This document shows positions 6,257 to 14,199 of a DNA stretch of 15,071 nucleotides, piece by piece; position 1 is the stretch's first letter; each line of letters starts with the position of its first letter. Both the position numbers and the translations under genes were made by a program. Under the pieces are notes generated by a model. It made no database searches, was not told the DNA's origin, and saw nothing but the letters and a program-made list of their open reading frames with translations. Origin of the DNA: Prevotella sp. (GTDB taxonomy: Bacteria; Bacteroidota; Bacteroidia; Bacteroidales; Bacteroidaceae); assembly GCA_016291915.1 (NCBI GenBank), contig JAEEZP010000029.1, forward strand, positions 1-15,071, written 5' to 3'.

Positions 6257-9200
6257 ATGGAAGAACAAAAAATGCCAACCATTCAAGAAGTCTTTTCTTG
6301 GATGAGAAAATTATATGATGAGAGTTACTCCGGACTGACAAAGACGGAGAAGGATGAGCAGCACATGTACGGTACGATGGTAACCACACCCAGTGATAAA
6401 AAGTTTATCGTACGTATGCTCGACGAGACCAGTCAGGTGCGTGACACGCAGAAACTGGCAAGACGTGTAAAAGATCTGATTGATCAGTATGGTATCCCAC
6501 ATTTCTTGAACACGACTGATCATGCCTTGTTCTGGATGTATCAGAAGTTTGCCTATCTGCCCTTGTTCAACTGGGTTGCTGTGCCCATCATCAAGTGGCG
6601 CCTCCGTCGTGATACCAGTCGTGTGATCATCAATGCGGCACGTCCTAACCTTACCAATCACCTGGCTACCCGATTCAAAGAGGATATCGGACAGAACGTG
6701 AACCTCCTGGGTGAGGTGGTGCTCGGCAATGGTGAGGCAGACAAACGTTACTACTCTTATCTGGAGGCCCTCAAAGAACCGGATATCAACTATATCTCTG
6801 TTAAGATCTCCGGTATCTATGCACAGACACATGCGTTGAACTACAAGGAGTGTTATCCTGAGTTGATCCGCCGTATGTCGGAGTTGTATCAGGCTGCCAT
6901 TGACAATCCATATACCACTCCAGAGGGAGTAACCCGTCCAAAGTTCATCAACCTCGATATGGAGGAGTATAAGGATGCTCATCTTACCATGAAACTCTTT
7001 AAGGATGTCCTCTCCTTGCCTCAGTTCAAGAATTATGAGGCAGGTATCGTGGTACAGGCTTACCTGCCTGATGCATGGGGATTCCAGTCAGAGTTGCTGG
7101 AGTTTGCTCATAAGCGTGTGGCAGAGGGCGGCTCGCCTATCAAGATGCGTATTGTGAAAGGATGTAACCTCGATATGGAGAATATCGTCAGCGACTTACG
7201 CGGATGGCCCAATCCTGTCCGTTCGAACAAGACAGAGGTGGATGCAAACTATCTGCATATCATCGAGCGTGGCCTGAAGCCAGAGAATGCAAAGGTGCTG
7301 CATATCGGTATGGCTTCCCACAACCTGTTCACCATCTCTTACGCTTATCTGTTGACACAACAGTACCAGACACCGAAAGACTGCTTCTGTTTCGAGATGC
7401 TCGAGGGTATGGCAAACCATGTATGGCGTGCGCAGAAGAAGTTGGGTAACCATGTGATCCTCTATACTCCGGTGGTAAAGAAGGAGCATTTCTTAAATGC
7501 TATCTCTTACCTTGTTCGTCGTATGGATGAGAATACCGCTCCCGATAACTTCCTGACACACTCATTCTCGCTGAAGCCCGACACAAAGGAGTGGAAAGAA
7601 CTGGAGCAGCAGTTTATCGATGCTTATAACATGAAGGATAACATCACTCATACACCTACCCGTACACAAGATCGTAATAAGCCTTATGAGGGTCAGGAAC
7701 CACAGGATGAGATGATCAATGAACCGGATACCGACTTCGACCGTTTCTGCAATCAGGAGTGGGTGGAGAAGATCTTCGCTAAGTGGAAGAGCAACGGACA
7801 ACTCACAGGTGAGAAATCAGCTTGGGGTGATTGGAAACCAGGTGATGTGCTGCCTACACAGATAGGAGCAGCACTTGTCTATAATGATGATAAGGTGAAG
7901 TACTTCGACCGCTCTCAGGATGGTGATGTGTTGGTATGTGAGATGTCACGTGCTGACAAGGAACAGACAGAGAAGATCCTGAAGATTGCTGAGGAGGATG
8001 CTGGCGGATGGCGTAACACTTCCATTGAGGAGCGCCACCGGATCATGTACAAGGCAGCAAATATCCTCGGACAGATGCGCGGCGATTTGAATGGTTCGAT
8101 GTGTGCCATTACGGGTAAGACCATTGAGGAAGCTGATGTGGAGGTATCTGAGGGTATCGACTACTGCCGCTTCTATACCACCACCATGAAGAAGTTTGCT
8201 GCCCTCGATGATATCGAGATGAAGGCAAAGGGTACCGTACTGGTACTCTCACCGTGGAACTTCCCATGTGCTATTCCTTGCGGTGGCGTTGTAGCTGCTT
8301 TGGCATCGGGTAACACCTGTATCTTAAAACCTGCTACCGTAGCAGCTCCTGTGGCATGGCTCTTTGCCAAGGCCTTCTGGGAGGCTGGTGTGCCAAAAGA
8401 GGCTTTGCAGGTGGTGATCACCAACCGTGAGGCTACCCCGCTGCTTACTTCTTCACCTGTTGTTAAGCATATCATCCTTACCGGAGGTACTGAGACGGCT
8501 CAGAGCATTGCTCATGCGAACCCACGCAAGCCGCTGTCTGCTGAGACCGGTGGTAAGAATGTGATGATTCTCTCTGCTAAGGGTGACCGCGATCATGCTA
8601 TTATGAATGCTTGTCGTTCTGCCTTCGGTAATGCCGGACAGAAGTGCTCCGCTTGCTCACTCTTACTCGTTGAGCGCTCGGTATACAGCAATCCCGAGTT
8701 CTTCGAGAAACTTACCGACTGTGCTTCATCACTCAAGGTGGGCGGTGTATGGAATGCCGGTAACATCGTTGGTCCGATGATCACTAATAAGAACGATAAA
8801 CTGGAGCAGGCATTCAAGTTGGAGCCGGGCGAGCGTTGGCTCATCGCTCCTGAGTTTGTTGATGAGAAGAAATACATCTTGAAACCAACGATAAAGGTGG
8901 ATGTGAAACCAGAGTCGTTCACGTTCCGCACGGAGTTGTTCGCTCCGCTGTTGGCAGTTGCTCCCTATGACACACTCGAGCAGGCTGTTGAATTGGTTAA
9001 TGGCCTCGACTATGGACTGACCAGTGGTCTGCAGTCACTCGATGAGCAGGAGCAGCGTTACTGGAAGAACCATATCCAGGCTGGTAACCTGTATATCAAC
9101 CGTGGTATTACGGGTGCTGTGGTGAATCGTCAACCGTTCGGCGGTATGAAACTGAGTGCGTTCGGTCCCGGACTGAAAGCCGGTGGCCCGAACTACTGTG

Positions 9201-9733
9201 CACAGTTTATGACGATTACTGATCGTGAGGGTACAACGACTGATTATAAGAAGTCGTATGCCGACTGGTATGAGAAGGAGTTTAAACACGCACGTAATAT
9301 CCAGCCGAAGATCCGTGGTGAGCAGAATGTGTTCCGTTATCTGCCATTGAGCAATATGGTATTCCGTCTGTTTGGTGATGAGACACTTGAGCAGGTTCAG
9401 ATGGTTCAGTTGGCAGCCAAGACAGTAGGTACACCACTAACAATCTCTGCCGATGCTGATCACCCACTGGTAAAACAGTTGGAGAATGTGAAGACCGAGG
9501 GTATCACTGCTTTCTGCAACTCGATGAAGAACTATGAGCGTGTGAGAACCATCTCAAAGAATGTTCCTGATGAAGTGTTCCAGGCAGCTGCTTTCTGTGA
9601 TAAGTATATTGCCCAGGCAGCACCTGTGCATAACGGACGTATTGAGTTGGCTCATTATATCAAGGAGCAGTCAATATCCAATGAGTATCATCGTTATGGA
9701 TCTCAGATTGAGGTTCCTGTGATTGAGGATTAG
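6257..9733 (+). CDS. putA: Bifunctional proline dehydrogenase / L-glutamate gamma-semialdehyde dehydrogenase
   Basis: Oxidises proline to glutamate in two steps: an FAD proline dehydrogenase, then an NAD-dependent aldehyde dehydrogenase. The 1158-residue product has no N-terminal ribbon-helix-helix domain, so it is unlikely to repress itself. The proline dehydrogenase barrel spans about 120-440 with YISVKISGI (179-187), KMRIVKG (296-302), FEMLEGMANHVWR (379-391) and the substrate-binding YLVRRMDEN (418-426, paired Arg421-Arg422). A polar linker (about 460-500) leads to the dehydrogenase domain (about 550-990) with SPWNFP (665-670), base Glu763 in SAETGGKN and catalytic Cys797 in GQKCSAC. About 165 further residues follow, which I cannot assign. 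ATG 6257 is chosen as the first in-frame ATG after the leader; no Shine-Dalgarno is seen. It appears to be a single-gene unit with its own promoter, leader and terminator. Confidence 0.96.
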   Translation: MEEQKMPTIQEVFSWMRKLYDESYSGLTKTEKDEQHMYGTMVTTPSDKKFIVRMLDETSQVRDTQKLARRVKDLIDQYGIPHFLNTTDHALFWMYQKFAYLPLFNWVAVPIIKWRLRRDTSRVIINAARPNLTNHLATRFKEDIGQNVNLLGEVVLGNGEADKRYYSYLEALKEPDINYISVKISGIYAQTHALNYKECYPELIRRMSELYQAAIDNPYTTPEGVTRPKFINLDMEEYKDAHLTMKLFKDVLSLPQFKNYEAGIVVQAYLPDAWGFQSELLEFAHKRVAEGGSPIKMRIVKGCNLDMENIVSDLRGWPNPVRSNKTEVDANYLHIIERGLKPENAKVLHIGMASHNLFTISYAYLLTQQYQTPKDCFCFEMLEGMANHVWRAQKKLGNHVILYTPVVKKEHFLNAISYLVRRMDENTAPDNFLTHSFSLKPDTKEWKELEQQFIDAYNMKDNITHTPTRTQDRNKPYEGQEPQDEMINEPDTDFDRFCNQEWVEKIFAKWKSNGQLTGEKSAWGDWKPGDVLPTQIGAALVYNDDKVKYFDRSQDGDVLVCEMSRADKEQTEKILKIAEEDAGGWRNTSIEERHRIMYKAANILGQMRGDLNGSMCAITGKTIEEADVEVSEGIDYCRFYTTTMKKFAALDDIEMKAKGTVLVLSPWNFPCAIPCGGVVAALASGNTCILKPATVAAPVAWLFAKAFWEAGVPKEALQVVITNREATPLLTSSPVVKHIILTGGTETAQSIAHANPRKPLSAETGGKNVMILSAKGDRDHAIMNACRSAFGNAGQKCSACSLLLVERSVYSNPEFFEKLTDCASSLKVGGVWNAGNIVGPMITNKNDKLEQAFKLEPGERWLIAPEFVDEKKYILKPTIKVDVKPESFTFRTELFAPLLAVAPYDTLEQAVELVNGLDYGLTSGLQSLDEQEQRYWKNHIQAGNLYINRGITGAVVNRQPFGGMKLSAFGPGLKAGGPNYCAQFMTITDREGTTTDYKKSYADWYEKEFKHARNIQPKIRGEQNVFRYLPLSNMVFRLFGDETLEQVQMVQLAAKTVGTPLTISADADHPLVKQLENVKTEGITAFCNSMKNYERVRTISKNVPDEVFQAAAFCDKYIAQAAPVHNGRIELAHYIKEQSISNEYHRYGSQIEVPVIED

Positions 9734-9750
9734 TCACTTTTATGAATAGA

Positions 9751-9785
9751 AAAAGTCACCACTGCCATGTGTAGTGGTGACTTTT
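9751..9785. terminator. Bidirectional intrinsic terminator between putA and clpB
   Basis: Arms AAAAGTCACCACT (9751-9763) and AGTGGTGACTTTT (9773-9785) pair perfectly over 13 bp around a 9-base loop. The A-run on the left and T-run on the right give a U-tail in both directions, so it can end both the + strand putA and the - strand clpB transcripts. It lies 17 bases past the putA stop and 22 bases past the clpB stop. Confidence 0.92.
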
Positions 9786-9807
9786 GTTTATAGTGTTTGT
9801 GACTACT

Positions 9808-12315
9808 TTAATTGCGGAATACCAAACCATCGCCGAAACTGTCAACAATGATAGGTTTCTCCTTATCAATATGTCCGCTTAACAGTTTCTTACTCAGTTC
9901 GTTGAGTAACAGTTTCTGAATAGCCCGTTTAACCGGTCGTGCTCCGAATGTAGGATCGTATCCCTCATCAGCAATGTAGTCAATGGCTGATGGCGTAACA
10001 TCCAGTTGTACATCCTGCTCCTGAAGCATCGTCTTGACTCGTTCAATCTGCAGGCCAACCACTTGGGCAATCTCTTCTTTTGACAGGTTCTTGAAGGTGA
10101 TAATCTCATCGATACGATTCAGGAACTCCGGTCGCATGATATGGTTCAGAGCCTCACGACTGGCGTTGGATGTCATGATGATGATGGTATTCTTAAAGTC
10201 AGCCACCCTTCCCTTATTGTCAGTCAGACGACCGTCATCCAACACCTGTAACAGGATATTGAAAACATCGGGGTGTGCCTTCTCTATCTCATCGAAGAGT
10301 ACCACACTGTATGGCTTTCTTCGTACAGCCTCAGTCAACTGTCCACCCTCATCATATCCTACATATCCCGGAGGAGCACCTATCAGTCGGGTCACACTGA
10401 ATTTCTCCTGATACTCACTCATGTCGATACGTGTCATCATACTCTCGTCATTGAAGAGGTAGTCGGCTAATGTCTTGGCCAACTCTGTCTTACCGACACC
10501 CGTCGTACCCAAGAAGATAAAGGAGGCAATCGGTCGCTTGGGATCCTGCAGCCCGGCCCTGCTACGGCGTACGGCATCACTGACAGCCGTGATAGCCTCG
10601 TCTTGTCCTACCACCCGCTTGTGGAGCACATCCTCGAGTTGCAGCAGTTTGTCTCTTTCACTCTGCATCATCTTCGAGACAGGAATGCCCGTCCACTTGC
10701 TTACCACTTCGGCGATATCATCAGCGGTAACCTCCTCACGTACCATGGCATTGTCACCTCTGGCATCGGTGAGTTGTTGCTGTATCCGTTTGATGTCATC
10801 CTCCAACTGGCGCAGTTTACTGTATCTGATCTCTGCCACACGCTCGTAATTACCTTCGCGTTCAGCACGCTCAGCCTCAAACTTCATCTGTTCGATCTGC
10901 TGTTTATCCTGTTGGATCTGGTTGACGAGATTTTTCTCACCTTCCCATTTTGCGCGGAACTCATTTTCTTTCTCACGAAGGTTGGCAATCTCTTTGTCCA
11001 GCTGAGCAATCTTCTCTTGATCATCCTCACGGCGGATAGCCTCGCGCTCGATCTCCAGTTGCTTGAGTTGTCTTGATAAGTCATCCAACTCTTCCGGAAC
11101 ACTGTCACGCTCCATCCTCAGTTTGGCAGCTGCCTCATCCATCAGGTCGATGGCTTTATCCGGTAAGAAACGGTCGGAGATATATCGTTCTGAGAGTCTG
11201 ACGGCAGCAATACATGCGTCATCCTGGATCCTTACCTTGTGATGATTCTCGTAGCGTTCCTTCAACCCTCTGAGGATAGAGATGGCTGACAACTCATCCG
11301 GTTCATCCACCATCACGGTCTGGAAACGACGCTCTAACGCTTTGTCTTTCTCAAAATACTTCTGGTATTCATTCAGTGTGGTGGCTCCGATACTCCTCAG
11401 TTCTCCACGAGCCAATGCCGGTTTGAGGATATTGGCAGCATCCATGGCACCCTCGCCAGCTCCTGCACCCACCAGCGTATGTATCTCATCGATAAAGAGA
11501 ATGATTCTTCCGTCAGAGTCGGTTACCTCCTTGATGACGCTCTTCAGTCGTTCCTCAAACTCACCTTTATACTTGGCACCTGCAATCAAAGCACCCATGT
11601 CCAGTGAGTACAGTTCCTTATCCTTAAGATTCTCTGGCACGTCACCACGGACAATACGTTGTGCCAGTCCTTCTACGATGGCTGTCTTACCGGTTCCCGG
11701 TTCACCGATCAAGATAGGGTTGTTCTTCGTACGACGTGACAGGATCTGCAGCAGTCGTCGTATCTCATCATCACGGCCGATGACCGGATCCAGTTTACCG
11801 CAACGGGCATCTTCTACCAGGTTCTTGGCGTATTTGTTCAGGCTCTGGTAATTGTCTTCTGCCGACTGGCTCTTCACCTGTTGTCCCCTACGCAGTTCCT
11901 GGATGGCTTTCTCGGCATCCTTATAGCTGATACCACTGTCTTTCAGTATCCTGCTGGCTGTACTGTTCACATCCAACAAAGCCAAGAGGATAGCCTCGAC
12001 AGCCACGAACTCATCTCCCATTTTCTTGGAGATATCCACGGCTTTCAGCAAAACATTGTTGGAGTCGGATGAGAGATAAGGGTTGCCGCCGCTTACACGC
12101 GGTAGATGAGCGATATCCGACTGGATCATCTGTTCGATATGAGAGATGTTCACGCCTGTTTTCTGAAAGATATATCCCACCACATCTCTTGCTTTTGTGA
12201 TGAGTCCATTTAATAAATGTACAGGTTCAATACTCTGTTGCCCTGCACGTTGCGCACTGTTGACTGCCTCCTGGACGGTCTCCTGTGCTTTAATAGTAAA
12301 ATTCTCTAATGTCAT
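9808..12315 (-). CDS. clpB: ATP-dependent disaggregase ClpB (Hsp100)
   Basis: Hexameric AAA+ chaperone that threads aggregated proteins with DnaK help. The 835-residue product has the N domain (1-145), first ATPase domain with Walker A GEPGTGKT (204-211), Walker B ILFIDE (272-277) and pore Tyr249 in AKYKGEFEER, the M-domain coiled coil (about 400-525), and a second ATPase domain with GTTGVGKTE (603-611), VVLFDEIEKAH (671-681) and pore loop GYVGYDEGG (650-658). Arg734 in NRID and Arg793 in GAR correspond to the arginine finger and sensor 2. The family is usually about 855-865 long. The shortfall sits mainly between TSN (715-717) and RPEF (728-731), where about 10 residues replace the usual 30 or more. 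ATG at 12315 is chosen because AAGGAG lies 8 bases upstream and MTLENFTIKAQE fits the family; a start at 12351 would add 12 unconserved residues. It is divergent from glnA. Confidence 0.96.
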   Translation of the reverse strand: MTLENFTIKAQETVQEAVNSAQRAGQQSIEPVHLLNGLITKARDVVGYIFQKTGVNISHIEQMIQSDIAHLPRVSGGNPYLSSDSNNVLLKAVDISKKMGDEFVAVEAILLALLDVNSTASRILKDSGISYKDAEKAIQELRRGQQVKSQSAEDNYQSLNKYAKNLVEDARCGKLDPVIGRDDEIRRLLQILSRRTKNNPILIGEPGTGKTAIVEGLAQRIVRGDVPENLKDKELYSLDMGALIAGAKYKGEFEERLKSVIKEVTDSDGRIILFIDEIHTLVGAGAGEGAMDAANILKPALARGELRSIGATTLNEYQKYFEKDKALERRFQTVMVDEPDELSAISILRGLKERYENHHKVRIQDDACIAAVRLSERYISDRFLPDKAIDLMDEAAAKLRMERDSVPEELDDLSRQLKQLEIEREAIRREDDQEKIAQLDKEIANLREKENEFRAKWEGEKNLVNQIQQDKQQIEQMKFEAERAEREGNYERVAEIRYSKLRQLEDDIKRIQQQLTDARGDNAMVREEVTADDIAEVVSKWTGIPVSKMMQSERDKLLQLEDVLHKRVVGQDEAITAVSDAVRRSRAGLQDPKRPIASFIFLGTTGVGKTELAKTLADYLFNDESMMTRIDMSEYQEKFSVTRLIGAPPGYVGYDEGGQLTEAVRRKPYSVVLFDEIEKAHPDVFNILLQVLDDGRLTDNKGRVADFKNTIIIMTSNASREALNHIMRPEFLNRIDEIITFKNLSKEEIAQVVGLQIERVKTMLQEQDVQLDVTPSAIDYIADEGYDPTFGARPVKRAIQKLLLNELSKKLLSGHIDKEKPIIVDSFGDGLVFRN

Positions 12316-12323
12316 AATTATTT

Positions 12324-12329
12324 CTCCTT
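12324..12329 (-). promoter_or_regulatory. Canonical Shine-Dalgarno sequence of clpB
   Basis: On the - strand AAGGAG is followed by 8 bases and then the ATG at 12313-12315. It fixes the clpB start and is unusual, because the other starts in this window lack such a motif. Confidence 0.7.
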
Positions 12330-12449
12330 TCTTTTTCAACTGTAAGTTCAAACAATATGCCTGATGGTGAATATCTGTCAGAATGTCAGTTTTGTGTACT
12401 GTTTGTCATATAATGAATGATGCTGAAGATAAAAAAGTCGGTTGATTAT

Positions 12450-12480
12450 TTTGTTAAATCAAAATGAATGTATATATTTG
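12450..12480 (+). promoter_or_regulatory. Predicted sigma-ABfr promoter for glnA
   Basis: TTTG (12450-12453) and TATATTTG (12473-12480) are 19 bases apart, a full match to the Bacteroidota consensus. Transcription would begin near 12487, giving a leader of about 40 bases that is A+T-rich and lacks a Shine-Dalgarno. Confidence 0.75.
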
Positions 12481-12526
12481 CAACCGATTTGGTAAATACC
12501 TTAATAATATAATAATTATAATTACG

Positions 12527-14029
12527 ATGATAGATGAATTAGTGTTGAATGCCAACCCAGTGGTGGCATATCTTCAGAAACCATCAAAAGATTTTACTAA
12601 AAAAGACATTATTGATTTCATTGTAAATAATGAGATCAAAATGGTGAATTTTATGTATCCCGGCGGAGACGGTAAGTTGAAGACACTGAACTTCGTGATT
12701 ACCAACCTGCAGTATCTGGATACGATCCTTACCTGTGGTGAGCGTGTTGACGGTTCGAGCCTGTTCTCTTTTATCGAGGCAGGAAGCAGTGATCTGTATG
12801 TCATGCCGCGTTATTGTACAGCTTTCGTTGATCCCTTTGCCGAAATACCTACCTTGTGTATGTTGTGCTCCTTCTTCGATAAAGACGGTAATCCGTTGGC
12901 CAGTGCACCGGAGCATACCCTATCGAAGGCTTGCAAGGCATTCCGTGAGGTTACGGGTATGGAGTTTCAGGCCATGGGTGAGTTGGAGTATTACGTGATC
13001 GATGAGGATATGAATGTCTTCCCTGCTATCGACCAGCATGGCTATCATGAGTCTGCGCCATATGCAAAGACGAATGCTTTCCGTCAGCAGTGCATGCATT
13101 ATATCGCACAGACCGGCGGACAGATTAAATACGGCCATTCCGAGGTAGGTAATTTCAGTCAGGACGGTCTGGTTTATGAACAGAATGAGATAGAGTTCCT
13201 ACCTGTCAATGCAGAGGATGCTGCCGATCAGTTGATGTTGGCAAAATGGGTGATTCGTAATCTGGCTTATGAGATGAACCTCAATGTAACGTTCTCTCCG
13301 AAGATCACGATTGGAAAAGCCGGTAGTGGCTTGCATATCCACATGCGTATGCTCAAAGATGGAAAGAACCAGATGCTCGATCATGGAAAATTGAGTGACG
13401 ATGCCCGTAGGATGATTGCCGGTATGATGGATCTGGCTCCGAGCATTACCGCTTTCGGTAATAAGAACCCGATGAGTTATTTCCGTCTTGTTCCTCATCA
13501 GGAAGCACCAACGAATGTCTGTTGGGGTGACCGTAACCGTTCTGTGCTTGTACGTGTTCCGTTAGGGTGGAGTAGTGGTGTGGACATGTGTCATGCTGCC
13601 AATCCTTTGGAGGAAAGTCGTGATGTTGATACCACAATCAAGCAGACGGTGGAGATGCGTTCTCCCGATGGCAGTGCTGATCTGTATCAGTTGTTGGCCG
13701 GCTTGTGTGTTGCCTGCCGTCATGGTTTTGAGATGGCCAATGCTTTGGAAATAGCAGAGCGTACTTATGTGAACGTGAATATCCATGATGCTTCCAATGC
13801 TGATAAGCTGGCTGAGTTGGCTCAGTTGCCCGACAGTTGTGTGGCTTCTGCCGCTTGTCTGGAACAGCAGCGTAAGGTTTATGAAGAATATGGCGTGTTC
13901 AGTCCTTCGATGATTGATGGAATCATTGCTCAGTTACGTGCTTTCAACGACGTTTCTTTGCGTGAGGAGATCAGTGACCAACCGGAGAAAATCAAACAGC
14001 TGGTGGAGACTTATTTCCACTGCGGATAA
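12527..14029 (+). CDS. glnA: Glutamine synthetase family protein (GlnA-type, divergent)
   Basis: Expected to make glutamine from glutamate, ammonia and ATP in the cytoplasm. The 500-residue product has a beta-grasp N-terminal part (about 35-110, GERVDGSSLFSFIEAGSSD) and the catalytic barrel. Metal and substrate residues are recognisable: Glu152 and Glu154 (GELEYY), Glu221 (QNEIEF), His270 (GSGLHIH), the RLVPHQEAP segment (320-328), Asn337-Arg338 (NRSVLVRVP), and Glu377-Arg378 (EMRSPD). About 20 residues are inserted between LVRVPLGW and EMRSPD compared with enteric GlnA, and the usual NPY after this motif reads DLY. I see no NLYDLP adenylylation site, so GlnE-type control is unlikely. ATG 12527 (MIDELVLNAN) is chosen; an in-frame ATG at 12464 would lie inside the promoter. 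Family membership is secure, but the exact substrate is less so because of the divergence. Confidence 0.88.
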   Translation: MIDELVLNANPVVAYLQKPSKDFTKKDIIDFIVNNEIKMVNFMYPGGDGKLKTLNFVITNLQYLDTILTCGERVDGSSLFSFIEAGSSDLYVMPRYCTAFVDPFAEIPTLCMLCSFFDKDGNPLASAPEHTLSKACKAFREVTGMEFQAMGELEYYVIDEDMNVFPAIDQHGYHESAPYAKTNAFRQQCMHYIAQTGGQIKYGHSEVGNFSQDGLVYEQNEIEFLPVNAEDAADQLMLAKWVIRNLAYEMNLNVTFSPKITIGKAGSGLHIHMRMLKDGKNQMLDHGKLSDDARRMIAGMMDLAPSITAFGNKNPMSYFRLVPHQEAPTNVCWGDRNRSVLVRVPLGWSSGVDMCHAANPLEESRDVDTTIKQTVEMRSPDGSADLYQLLAGLCVACRHGFEMANALEIAERTYVNVNIHDASNADKLAELAQLPDSCVASAACLEQQRKVYEEYGVFSPSMIDGIIAQLRAFNDVSLREEISDQPEKIKQLVETYFHCG

Positions 14030-14056
14030 TCCTATAAGAGAGAGTGATTATTGTTT

Positions 14057-14099
14057 GCGGGTATTCCTCAAAGAGAGATGAGGAGTATCCGCTCTTTTT
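14057..14099 (+). terminator. Intrinsic terminator of glnA
   Basis: GCGGGTATTCCTC (14057-14069) pairs with GAGGAGTATCCGC (14080-14092) over 13 positions with two G-U pairs, and one further A-T pair closes the loop. The T-run at 14095-14099 follows. It starts 27 bases after the glnA stop. Confidence 0.9.
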
Positions 14100-14199
14100 A
14101 TTCGTGGCTGTTTTGGTTAAAGAAAAATAATTTTTTCAGCTATTATTAGGAAATAAGACGTGTTCTTTGTAATTTTATAGAATTTTACAAAATAGCATT

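Noticed and set aside
6311..6982. 223-codon - strand frame inside putA
   Set aside because: It is antisense to conserved proline dehydrogenase sequence and looks like a codon-bias shadow.
11282..11851. 189-codon + strand frame inside clpB, rich in Ser, Pro and Arg
   Set aside because: It is a typical antisense shadow of the conserved first ATPase domain.
12349..12357. Possible clpB -7 box on the - strand (TATTGTTTG)
   Set aside because: It has three instead of two bases between TA and TTTG, and no TTTG lies at the right distance upstream.
14170..14177. TAATTTTA as a -7 promoter box for the 4Fe-4S gene
   Set aside because: The last base differs from TAnnTTTG and no TTTG is found 18-21 bases upstream.
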